Positions 1-5,714 of a DNA stretch of 15,071 nt are shown here, piece after piece. This DNA is from RGIG529 sp963929765 (GTDB taxonomy: Bacteria > Bacillota > Clostridia > Oscillospirales > Oscillospiraceae): contig CAWVKD010000027.1 of NCBI GenBank assembly GCA_963929765.1, positions 1 through 15,071 of the forward strand, written 5' to 3'. Positions within the stretch are counted from its first letter, which is position 1, and every line of letters starts with the position of its first letter. The position numbers and the translations under genes are program-made. Below the pieces are notes generated by a model. It worked only from the letters and a program-made list of their open reading frames with translations, did no database searches and had not been told where the DNA came from.

Positions 1-431
1 TGGGAGCCGTCCAGGGACTTGCCCCGCTGGGTGGGGAGGTAGTCCTCGATCTCCCTGAAGCTGGGGTGCTGGCCCAGGAATACCCGCAGCTCGTCCTTCA
101 CGGTCTCCGGCTGCTGTTGCATCTGCCGCACCGCCCAGCGGTACACATCCCAGCCCAGGTAGATCATGCTGTTCTGCTTAAGCAGGTCGTCGTAAAATTT
201 GTTCTGGGAGACCAGCTTGGGATTGTGAGAGGCCTCGTCGTCAATCTCGATTGCCACCTTCCGTCCGCCGTTTTCAATCAGGAAGTCGGCAAACCGGCTG
301 TTCTGGTAGATATCGGAGAAGGGATACTGGGAGTATAGATAGCCGGCCTTTTCGGCGCCAAAGGTGTCGGAGAACAGCTCGATGAACAAATCCTCGGCAC
401 TGCTGCCGGAGGCGGAGCGGTAGGTAGACAT
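1..431 (-). CDS. N-terminal part of a nuclease-domain protein, probably a DEAD/DEAH helicase (cut by left edge)
   Basis: The minus strand is open from ATG at 431 to the window edge (143 complete codons, no stop). The visible part resembles a DUF559/Vsr-like PD-(D/E)xK nuclease domain. Asp49 lies in an ADFLI strand, then Glu62-x-Asp64 in VAIEID, followed by His69 and a tryptophan-rich GWDVYRW strand (residues 93-99). After that comes EDYLPTQRGKSLDG, which I associate with the linker before a helicase core in Clostridia proteins of this layout. The helicase part is outside the window and is inferred. The start is supported by GAGGTGA at 437-443, five bases upstream. It is the last visible gene of a four-gene minus-strand run, 16 bp after the Myb-like gene. 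Likely role: DNA processing or repair, possibly defence. Its G+C is clearly higher than that of the genes on the right. Confidence 0.7.
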   Translation of the reverse strand, partial: MSTYRSASGSSAEDLFIELFSDTFGAEKAGYLYSQYPFSDIYQNSRFADFLIENGGRKVAIEIDDEASHNPKLVSQNKFYDDLLKQNSMIYLGWDVYRWAVRQMQQQPETVKDELRVFLGQHPSFREIEDYLPTQRGKSLDGS

Positions 432-447
432 GGAGGTCACCTCACAA

Positions 448-840
448 TCAATATCCAAATTTTTTCAGATGAGTTGAGACACTTCCGGGTGTTCTTTTCA
501 AGATGTTTGCGATTTGCCAGATGTTATTCTTTCTCCGAAAGTACAAATCGCAGAGCTTCTCGCTTTCCTCTCTGGACCACGCTTTCCCGGTATTCGGGTA
601 TTGAGCTTTTCGTCGTTCTTTTTTCTCCTTTTGAGCCGCCTCTTTCTCTTTTCTCTGCCGCTCCAAAATAGAGGCATAGGATTCCAGGGAACAATGCTCC
701 AATACCGCCTTTAGTGCCTCTTGTACCACCTCGTTGGCGCAGCAATCCGACGGTGGAAGTGCTCTGCCTGTAAGAGGGTTAATGCCGATGCTCAAATTTT
801 CCACCATGGTTCTGGCCATTAAATCGTCTTTTTCATCCAT
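448..840 (-). CDS. Small basic protein with Myb/HTH-like C-terminus, function unknown
   Basis: A 130 aa protein whose exact function I do not recognise. The N-terminal half (about residues 1-55) is acidic to neutral and contains LMARTMVENLSIGINPLTGR. Residues 59-80 form a strongly charged Lys/Arg/Glu stretch, probably a coiled coil or basic linker. The C-terminal part (about 85-130) has a Myb/SANT-like pattern: GKAWSREE, then a predicted helix with DLYFRR, then the HTH-like IANILKRTPGSVSTHLKKFG. This suggests DNA binding (inference). ATG at 838-840 has an AAAGGAG Shine-Dalgarno on the minus strand (848-854) with a seven-base spacer. The start overlaps the end of the upstream NTP pyrophosphohydrolase gene by 8 bp, and the nuclease/helicase gene follows 16 bp downstream, so co-translation is likely. 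It may be an accessory DNA-binding partner of the downstream protein. Confidence 0.75.
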   Translation of the reverse strand: MDEKDDLMARTMVENLSIGINPLTGRALPPSDCCANEVVQEALKAVLEHCSLESYASILERQRKEKEAAQKEKKERRKAQYPNTGKAWSREESEKLCDLYFRRKNNIWQIANILKRTPGSVSTHLKKFGY

Positions 841-1168
841 CAGAAAGCTCCTTTTCCCGCACTTCTTTCAAAAGGATTTTCTTTTCAAATCCACCCCGCT
901 TGGCTACTTTGTCTGCCCGTATTTGTTCCAGCTCTTCCAATGTCCAGCCGCGGGCTTTCACGACAGCCTGCATGACCTCCAGAAGGTCGGCCAGTTCTTC
1001 CAGGGATTTGCTTTCCTGGTACTCTGCCAATTCTTCGTTCAATTTCTGGTCCAAGAGAGCTATGTAGTCCTCGTCAGAGAGTGTTTCGCAGACGCAAGTT
1101 TTCCCATCGGCTTCGATGATATCAGGAATACAGTCGCGCACCAGTTTGTGATAGACCTTAGTAGTCAT
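833..1168 (-). CDS. MazG-like / phosphoribosyl-ATP pyrophosphohydrolase-like NTP pyrophosphatase
   Basis: A 111 aa all-alpha NTP pyrophosphohydrolase of the MazG/HisE superfamily (the small COG4997-type proteins). The N-terminus has the typical KLVRDCIPDII motif. The metal-binding pattern of the family is visible as Glu45-Glu46-x-x-Glu49 followed by Glu58-x-x-Asp61 in EELADLLEV. Such enzymes hydrolyse (d)NTPs to (d)NMP and pyrophosphate and are thought to clear non-canonical nucleotides; the substrate here is unknown. It is too short and lacks the context to be a histidine biosynthesis HisE. ATG at 1166-1168 has the Shine-Dalgarno GAGGAGG (plus coordinates 1176-1182) seven bases upstream. It overlaps the Nudix gene by 11 bp and the Myb-like gene by 8 bp, which points to translational coupling. 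With the Nudix gene it forms a nucleotide-pool sanitising pair. Confidence 0.85.
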   Translation of the reverse strand: MTTKVYHKLVRDCIPDIIEADGKTCVCETLSDEDYIALLDQKLNEELAEYQESKSLEELADLLEVMQAVVKARGWTLEELEQIRADKVAKRGGFEKKILLKEVREKELSDG

Positions 1169-1541
1169 CCTTTAGCCTCCTCAAAATTTCCTCATCCGCT
1201 GGGCAGAACGCATACTGATCAATCTCATTCACAGTAATCCAGCGGATATCATTGTGCTCCAGCTTTTGAGGGATACCTTGTTGGATAGTGGCATGAAACA
1301 ATGTTAGATGGACCATCAAGTCGGGATATTCGTGGATCACATCCATAAACACCTCGCCCACATCCAACGTGACCGCCAATTCTTCCTGACTTTCCCGGAT
1401 GAGCGCCTGTTCTTTGGTTTCTCCGGGTTCTACCTTGCCCCCTACAAACTCCCACAGCAGACCTCTTGCCTTGCGGGCTGGGCGCTGGCAAATCATAAAC
1501 TTATCCTGATCCCAGATCAGGGCTGCTACTACTTCTGTCAT
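1158..1541 (-). CDS. MutT-type Nudix hydrolase ((deoxy)nucleoside triphosphate pyrophosphohydrolase)
   Basis: A 127 aa Nudix protein related to MutT (8-oxo-dGTP diphosphatase). The Nudix box Gx5Ex7REUxEE is visible from Gly35, with Glu41, Arg49-Glu50 and Glu53-Glu54. The usual glycine after the box is an alanine, and the hydrophobic position after Arg-Glu is a serine, so substrate specificity is uncertain. The C-terminal region has WITVNEIDQYAFCPAD, typical of MutT. I chose the ATG at 1539-1541 over an in-frame ATG at 1610. It is preceded by GGTGGTGA (1547-1554) at five bases, matches the usual start of the family (MTEVVAALI), and lies downstream of a candidate promoter at 1582-1610. A start at 1610 would sit inside that promoter and has no Shine-Dalgarno. 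First gene of the minus-strand operon. Confidence 0.88.
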   Translation of the reverse strand: MTEVVAALIWDQDKFMICQRPARKARGLLWEFVGGKVEPGETKEQALIRESQEELAVTLDVGEVFMDVIHEYPDLMVHLTLFHATIQQGIPQKLEHNDIRWITVNEIDQYAFCPADEEILRRLKDDY

Positions 1542-1546
1542 GCAAT

Positions 1547-1554
1547 TCACCACC
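1547..1554 (-). promoter_or_regulatory. Shine-Dalgarno that decides the Nudix gene start
   Basis: On the minus strand this reads GGTGGTGA, one mismatch from GGAGGTGA, with a five-base spacer to the ATG at 1541. The alternative upstream ATG at 1610 has no purine-rich sequence in front of it. Confidence 0.6.
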
Positions 1555-1577
1555 AATTGATTTGATTTCTTCCTTAA

Positions 1578-1919
1578 TGCCAGTATAACCACTGTCAGGT
1601 TTTGGGGCAAGATGATTTAGGAAAAAGAGCTATCAGTTCCAACTTTTTCAATTGGCAAGCTGCCGTATTCGAGGGTACAATCGCTCCAACCAGAATCAAG
1701 AAGCAGCAGTATTATACTGACTGTTTCCAATACCCAAAACTCTCTTAATTTTGCGGATCATTCCTTCCGGTACACTTTTATCTGGCTGGTCATGCTGTTC
1801 GAAAACTAAAGGAAAGTGGCACAGACTCAAAATTAATTTATACCTCAATAGTAACGCTAAATATCAGTCAGGACGTAAGTCAGGCAGAAATTGATCTTGC
1901 ACGACATTTGAAAAGCTGA
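1578..1919 (+). pseudogene. Possible decayed coding remnant, unrecognised
   Basis: One plus-strand frame is open from 1578 to the TGA at 1917-1919 except for a single TAA at 1746-1748. Translation on both sides of the stop looks protein-like. Before it comes FNWQAAVFEGTIAPTRIKKQ; after it come FYLAGHAVRKLKESGTDSK and, near the end, QDVSQAEIDLARHLKS. There is no ATG with a Shine-Dalgarno, so this is not an intact gene. I do not recognise the family. Two open stretches of 56 codons can arise by chance, so this is only a candidate fossil of a gene that stood here before the defence locus. Confidence 0.2.
1582..1610 (-). promoter_or_regulatory. Candidate sigma-A promoter for the minus-strand operon
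   Basis: Read on the minus strand: -35 TTGCCC (1605-1610), a 17-base spacer, and -10 TATACT (1582-1587), matching the consensus at 4/6 and 5/6 positions. The predicted transcript would start near 1575, leaving a leader of about 34 bases before the Nudix ATG at 1541. Found by eye only. Confidence 0.45.
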
Positions 1920-2005
1920 AACTTGCTTTTGTAACCCCTCACTTCTCCCCCCCTTCTTTCCACATACATTTTTCTCCAAAAATCGTGCGAATTTATCATT
2001 TTTTC

Positions 2006-2034
2006 TTGAGTTTTTTTGCTGAACCTGATAAGAT
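2006..2034 (+). promoter_or_regulatory. Candidate promoter for the defence operon
   Basis: TTGAGT (2006-2011) and TAAGAT (2029-2034) are separated by 17 bases, in an AT-rich stretch. GATAAT (2032-2037) is a closer -10 match but gives a 20-base spacer. Transcription would begin around 2041-2045, so the hairpin at 2086-2117 would lie in the leader. Assignment is by eye and uncertain. Confidence 0.35.
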
Positions 2035-2085
2035 AATTAAAACGCTGTTGGTGTTGAATATATGCCAAGGCAGATGGATGAAGAG

Positions 2086-2117
2086 AAAAGCACTCTGTCA
2101 GCTGGCAGAGTGCTTTT
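2086..2117 (+). terminator. Perfect 12-bp hairpin with T-tail in the leader: terminator or attenuator
   Basis: Arms AAAAGCACTCTG (2086-2097) and CAGAGTGCTTTT (2106-2117) are perfectly complementary around the 8-base loop TCAGCTGG. A T-run ends the second arm and ACTTTAAT follows. The A-tract/T-tract layout fits a bidirectional intrinsic terminator. It ends 28 bases before the ATG of the HTH gene and 13 bases before its Shine-Dalgarno, downstream of the candidate promoter. It may therefore attenuate operon transcription or shield it from upstream read-through. Confidence 0.7.
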
Positions 2118-2145
2118 ACTTTAATAGCTCGGGAGGAGAAAATTT

Positions 2146-2355
2146 ATGGCCGTCAGTTATAAAAAGCTCTGGAAATTACTGATTGATAAAGACATGAAGA
2201 AAAAAGATTTGTGTGCAAAGGCAGGCATCAGCCCTGCTTCAGTAACAAAGATGGGCAAAAACGGTCATGTGACAACAGAGATTCTCCTGAAAATTTGTAC
2301 AGCTCTGGATTGCCAGATTGAAGACATTATGGAGTTTATACCAGAGGACAAATGA
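2146..2355 (+). CDS. Small XRE-type HTH regulator (HTH_26-like)
   Basis: A 69 aa protein that is essentially one Cro/CI-type helix-turn-helix domain. It has the features of the HTH_26 group: YKKLWKLLIDKDMKKKDL at the start, the HTH core LCAKAGISPASVTKMGKNG (residues 23-41), then the conserved EILLKICTALDCQIEDIMEF tail. It probably binds DNA as a dimer. The start is fixed by GGGAGGAG at 2131-2138, seven bases upstream. It is the first gene of the plus-strand operon, 33 bp ahead of the methyltransferase. Like controller proteins of restriction-modification systems it may time expression of the genes behind it (inference). The hairpin in its leader and the absence of another promoter before the methyltransferase support joint regulation. 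Confidence 0.88.
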   Translation: MAVSYKKLWKLLIDKDMKKKDLCAKAGISPASVTKMGKNGHVTTEILLKICTALDCQIEDIMEFIPEDK

Positions 2356-2376
2356 CTCCCTGACGCCAATAAAGAC

Positions 2377-2382
2377 GAGGTG
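2377..2382 (+). promoter_or_regulatory. Shine-Dalgarno that decides the methyltransferase start
   Basis: GAGGTG at 2377-2382 lies six bases before ATG 2389. Its GTG is also an in-frame start candidate (2380), which would add three residues. The position of the Shine-Dalgarno and the usual short N-terminus before motif I favour 2389. Confidence 0.6.
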
Positions 2383-2388
2383 ATTACC

Positions 2389-3678
2389 ATGCCAAAATAT
2401 CTTGATTTATTTGCGGGAGCCGGAGGTTTGTCTGAGGGGTTTATCAGAGCTGGTTATGAACCCGTTGCTCATGTGGAAATGGACGCAGCTGCGTGCTATA
2501 CATTAAAGACGCGCGCCGCATACCATTGGCTCAAAAAGCAACAGAACCTTGTGCCATATACCCGCTATTTAAAGGGTGAAATCTCGCGTACAGATTTTTA
2601 TGATCTGATTCCTGAAGAGATATTGGGTTCTGTTCTCAACTACGAAATTTCACAGGAGACCCTGCCCAGTATCTTCAAGGACATCGATGCGCTTCTGGGA
2701 AATGAAAAACTCGATTTAATTGTGGGAGGCCCTCCGTGTCAAGCTTATTCCATCGCTGGACGCGCCAGATCTGAAAACAAAATGGTTGGAGATAAACGAA
2801 ATTATCTATACAAACTCTATGCAGAATTCCTGAAAAAGTATCAGCCGAAATACTTTGTGTTTGAAAATGTTCTTGGCCTTTTGTCAGCCAGGGACGAAGA
2901 CGGCACTTTGCATTTCGACAATATGCGTAAATTGTTTAAAGCATGCGGCTATACAACAGACTTTCGTCCACTGAATGCATCAGACTATGGAGTGCTTCAA
3001 AATAGGAAAAGAATTATTTTAATTGGTTACCGCGGTGAAAAAACAGATTTTTATCCAGAAATTCCTGTAGTTAAGAGCAAACATAAAGTTGGAGAACTAT
3101 TCTGCGACCTTCCCCCAATTAAAGCTGGAGAAGGTGTTATTACACCAGTGGAAACAGCCCATTACACTGGAAAGTATCTTTTCAGCTCCAAAATAAAAGA
3201 ATATGACAAAGAGCCAGTCACATTTCATCAAGCACGTCCCAATACTGCACAAGATTTGGAGATATATCGCATTGTCGTTGACACTTGGAATAAAAGCAAG
3301 ACAAGGATAGCGTACACGGATCTTCCTGAGCGGTTGCGCACTCATAACAATACCAAAAGTTTTCTGGATCGATTTAAGGTTGTAGCCGGGAACCTAACCT
3401 GTGCCCAAACAGTTGTGGCGCACATTTCCCGTGATGGGCATTACTTTATCCATCCGGATATCAGACAAAACCGTTCTCTTACACCAAGAGAAGCTGCCCG
3501 GATTCAAACATTCCCTGATAATTATTATTTTGAATCAGTGACTGGGAAACCATCCCGAACACTTGCTTATAAGCAAATCGGTAATGCAGTTCCCGTTTGT
3601 CTTGCTTACAGCATCGCTGATGCATTATTGGTTCGATTTACAGAAGGTGACAAAAATGTCGAAAAATCAAACACTTGA
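2389..3678 (+). CDS. drmMII: DNA cytosine-5 methyltransferase, DrmMII-like (class 2 DISARM modification enzyme)
   Basis: A 429 aa C5-cytosine methyltransferase that transfers a methyl group from S-adenosylmethionine to cytosine in host DNA. All key motifs are visible: motif I DLFAGAGGLSEGF (residues 6-18), motif IV GPPCQ with catalytic Cys117, motif VI Glu159-Asn160-Val161, motif VIII Gln204-x-Arg206-x-Arg208, motif IX RSLTPREAARIQTFPDNY near residue 365, and motif X QIGNAVP near the C-terminus. The target recognition domain lies between VIII and IX; its specificity cannot be read from sequence. In class 2 DISARM a C5 methyltransferase marks self DNA, and the downstream drmE/drmA/drmB genes support that assignment. 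It could also serve a separate methyltransferase-AIPR restriction module. The 3' end overlaps the AIPR gene by 23 bp, suggesting coupled translation. Confidence 0.92.
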   Translation: MPKYLDLFAGAGGLSEGFIRAGYEPVAHVEMDAAACYTLKTRAAYHWLKKQQNLVPYTRYLKGEISRTDFYDLIPEEILGSVLNYEISQETLPSIFKDIDALLGNEKLDLIVGGPPCQAYSIAGRARSENKMVGDKRNYLYKLYAEFLKKYQPKYFVFENVLGLLSARDEDGTLHFDNMRKLFKACGYTTDFRPLNASDYGVLQNRKRIILIGYRGEKTDFYPEIPVVKSKHKVGELFCDLPPIKAGEGVITPVETAHYTGKYLFSSKIKEYDKEPVTFHQARPNTAQDLEIYRIVVDTWNKSKTRIAYTDLPERLRTHNNTKSFLDRFKVVAGNLTCAQTVVAHISRDGHYFIHPDIRQNRSLTPREAARIQTFPDNYYFESVTGKPSRTLAYKQIGNAVPVCLAYSIADALLVRFTEGDKNVEKSNT

Positions 3679-5695
3679 TGAATTCTACACTGCTTTCAGG
3701 GAAGAGGTTTTGTGTGCCTCTGATACCGAAACCAGTGGCTGGACCATAGAAGATTTTCTCACAAATGTCATGATGGAATATCTGGAAGAAGCAGGCGAGG
3801 TAACAGATCCTGTTATCTGTCCTTTCCGAGGATACGGTCTCCAGATGAACGGCTATGCAATTTCTGAAGACTACGAATCAGTTGATATTTTTGTCAGCAT
3901 TTATTCTGATACAGAACTACCACGCTCAGTATCCCAGACGGATGTTGACGCTGCCATTAAGCGTGCGATTCAGTTATACCACAAAGCCATCAATGATCTG
4001 TATACATCTTTTCAAAAAGATAATGACACCTATGAGTTTGCCATAACATTACACAAAAACAAGGACAACATAAAGCATGTGCGGATCTGCGCACTGACAA
4101 ATGGGCTCGTAAAACCGATTACCTTAAAGAACATTACCATCGGTTGCGCAGAGGTCTCTTTCTCTTTGTGGGATATTGATCGATTGTATCGCTGTGTTAC
4201 TTCCGGCAAAATGCGGGAAACGATAGAAATTGATTTTGAAGAGAAGTTCCAAACAACAATTCCCTGCATTGAAAACAGCACCAGCAAAAAATACAGTGTT
4301 TATTTGGCCATCATTAATGGCGATTTGTTGGCTACTCTTTATGATGAGTTCAGAGATCGTTTGCTGGAGAAAAATGTTCGCTCATTCCTTCAGGTAAAAG
4401 GCGGTGTCAATAAGGGAATTCGTGATACTCTGCGGGAAGAGCCTGATATGTTCCTTGCATATAACAACGGTATTTCTGTTACAGCGGAGAGCGTGGAAAT
4501 TGTCCGCGATGAAAATGGAAAACCATCCATCAAGCGTATCAGAGATATGCAGATTGTTAACGGTGGTCAGACTACTGCATCCATCTTCAATGCCAAAAAC
4601 GACCGCAAAATCGTCGCAGATTTGTCACAAGTTTTTGTTCATATGAAAATCTCGGTGATACATTCTGCAGAGGATATGGATGAAATCGTCCCCAGAATTT
4701 CGACCTTTGCCAACACTCAAAACAAAATACAAATTGCAGACTTTTCGGCCAATGATCCCTTTCACAGACGTATCGAAGAGCTATCACGTACCATTTGGGC
4801 TCCTGCCCAAGGTGGCCTGAAACCGCGAAACTGGTTTTATGAACGAGCACGTGGTCAGTATGCAGATATGCTCACCCGTGAATCCACTACCAAACGGAAA
4901 AAAGAATATAAGGAAACGCATCCCTTGTTCACAAAAACAGATCTTGCCAAGTATGAAAACACTTGGGATCAACTCCCTTGGCAGGTCAGTGAGGGAGCTC
5001 AAAAGAATTTCCATAAATTTATGCTTCGCTTGAAAGAGCGCAAAGGTTTTGTTCCGGATGAAGTTTATTACCAAAATCTTATTGCCAAAGCAATTCTGTT
5101 CCGTCAAACCGAAAAGCTCGTCCAAAGGCAACAATATGGCGGATACCGTGCCAATATTGTTACATATACACTGGCTTTTCTCTCTTTCAAAACCGCCCAG
5201 TGTATTGACTTGGAGCGGATATGGAAGGAACAGGCGCTCACCCCGTCTTTGGAGTATGAAATTGTTGAGATTTCCAAGTTTGTTCAGGCGATAATTGTGA
5301 ATCCTCCCGGTGGGGCCAATGTAGGCGAATGGTGCAAAAAAGAAAAGTGCTGGCAGGCGATCCGCGAGCATGAATACACAATCAGCGATAAACTTCAGAG
5401 CGAACTGTTATCCGTAGCACGACCGGAGGCTATCAGTCAACCAGCAACCGGAAGTATTGATTCTCTTACAGAAGAAGAACTTGCGCTCATCGATGAAGCT
5501 TCAGCTATTCCGGCAGAGACTTGGTTTGCTCTGTCGCGCTGGGCCAAGGAAACGAAGAACTTCCAACCCTGGCAGCGCAGCCTGCTGTTCTCCGTTGGTA
5601 CTTTGGCCGCTCGAGGACAGAAGCCCAGCATAAAGCAAGCAACACATGCCGTTAAAGCCTATCAGGCTGCACTTCAAAAGGGCTTTACCATTTGA
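3656..5695 (+). CDS. AIPR-family abortive infection phage resistance protein
   Basis: A 679 aa protein with hallmarks of the AIPR family (AbiR-related, PF10592). It has FLAYNNGISV (Asn270-Asn271-Gly272), the signature QIVNGGQTTAS (residues 299-309), FANTQNKIQIADFSANDPFH, and a WFYERARGQY block (residues 393-402). A long helical C-terminal region follows. The family is linked to abortive infection and often occurs beside cytosine methyltransferases in restriction-like loci; its biochemical activity is not known to me with certainty. The start at 3656 uses GAAGGTG (3643-3649), and the coding sequence begins within the last 23 bp of the methyltransferase gene. A longer in-frame start at 3563 would overlap the methyltransferase by more than 100 bp and is unlikely. 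AIPR is not a canonical DISARM component, so its position between drmMII and drmE is notable. Confidence 0.85.
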   Translation: MSKNQTLDEFYTAFREEVLCASDTETSGWTIEDFLTNVMMEYLEEAGEVTDPVICPFRGYGLQMNGYAISEDYESVDIFVSIYSDTELPRSVSQTDVDAAIKRAIQLYHKAINDLYTSFQKDNDTYEFAITLHKNKDNIKHVRICALTNGLVKPITLKNITIGCAEVSFSLWDIDRLYRCVTSGKMRETIEIDFEEKFQTTIPCIENSTSKKYSVYLAIINGDLLATLYDEFRDRLLEKNVRSFLQVKGGVNKGIRDTLREEPDMFLAYNNGISVTAESVEIVRDENGKPSIKRIRDMQIVNGGQTTASIFNAKNDRKIVADLSQVFVHMKISVIHSAEDMDEIVPRISTFANTQNKIQIADFSANDPFHRRIEELSRTIWAPAQGGLKPRNWFYERARGQYADMLTRESTTKRKKEYKETHPLFTKTDLAKYENTWDQLPWQVSEGAQKNFHKFMLRLKERKGFVPDEVYYQNLIAKAILFRQTEKLVQRQQYGGYRANIVTYTLAFLSFKTAQCIDLERIWKEQALTPSLEYEIVEISKFVQAIIVNPPGGANVGEWCKKEKCWQAIREHEYTISDKLQSELLSVARPEAISQPATGSIDSLTEEELALIDEASAIPAETWFALSRWAKETKNFQPWQRSLLFSVGTLAARGQKPSIKQATHAVKAYQAALQKGFTI

Positions 5696-5701
5696 CACGA
5701 T

Positions 5702-5707
5702 AGGAGG
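5702..5707 (+). promoter_or_regulatory. Shine-Dalgarno that decides the drmE-like start
   Basis: AGGAGG stands seven bases before ATG 5715 and just after the AIPR stop (5693-5695). It favours 5715 over the in-frame upstream ATG at 5646, which lies within the AIPR gene. Confidence 0.75.
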
Positions 5708-5714
5708 GATAGCC

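Larger units (their letters stand above)
1542..2145. other. Divergent intergenic region (about 600 bp)
   Basis: This region separates the minus-strand operon from the plus-strand defence operon. It holds candidate promoters for both directions (1582-1610 minus, 2006-2034 plus), a possible coding remnant (1578-1919 plus), a pyrimidine-rich tract with a C7 run at 1947-1953, a T7 run at 2011-2017, a short palindrome TGCCAAGGCA at 2063-2072, and the hairpin at 2086-2117. Short ORFs on either strand have no Shine-Dalgarno or recognisable motif. I see no tRNA, attachment site or terminal inverted repeat. Confidence 0.7.

Noticed and set aside
66..338. Plus-strand 90-codon open frame opposite the left-edge gene
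   Set aside because: It is the antisense shadow of the nuclease-domain gene, which has motifs and a Shine-Dalgarno; the plus frame has neither.
432..443. Inverted repeat GAGGT/ACCTC around the start of the left-edge gene
   Set aside because: Only five base pairs with a one-base centre, too short for a stable hairpin; it simply contains the Shine-Dalgarno.
1542..1610. Upstream ATG at 1610 for the Nudix protein
   Set aside because: No Shine-Dalgarno, the added residues are not Nudix-like, and the start falls within the candidate promoter.
1880..2068. 62-codon minus-strand open frame in the intergenic region
   Set aside because: No ribosome binding site, low-complexity composition from the pyrimidine tract, and no recognisable motif.
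3563..3655. Longer start for the AIPR gene at 3563
   Set aside because: It would overlap the methyltransferase's conserved C-terminal motif region by over 100 bp, has no Shine-Dalgarno, and the extra residues do not resemble the family; ATG 3656 has GAAGGTG in front.
5646..5714. Longer start for the DrmE-like protein at 5646
   Set aside because: It lies inside the AIPR gene without a ribosome binding site; AGGAGG at 5702-5707 clearly serves ATG 5715.
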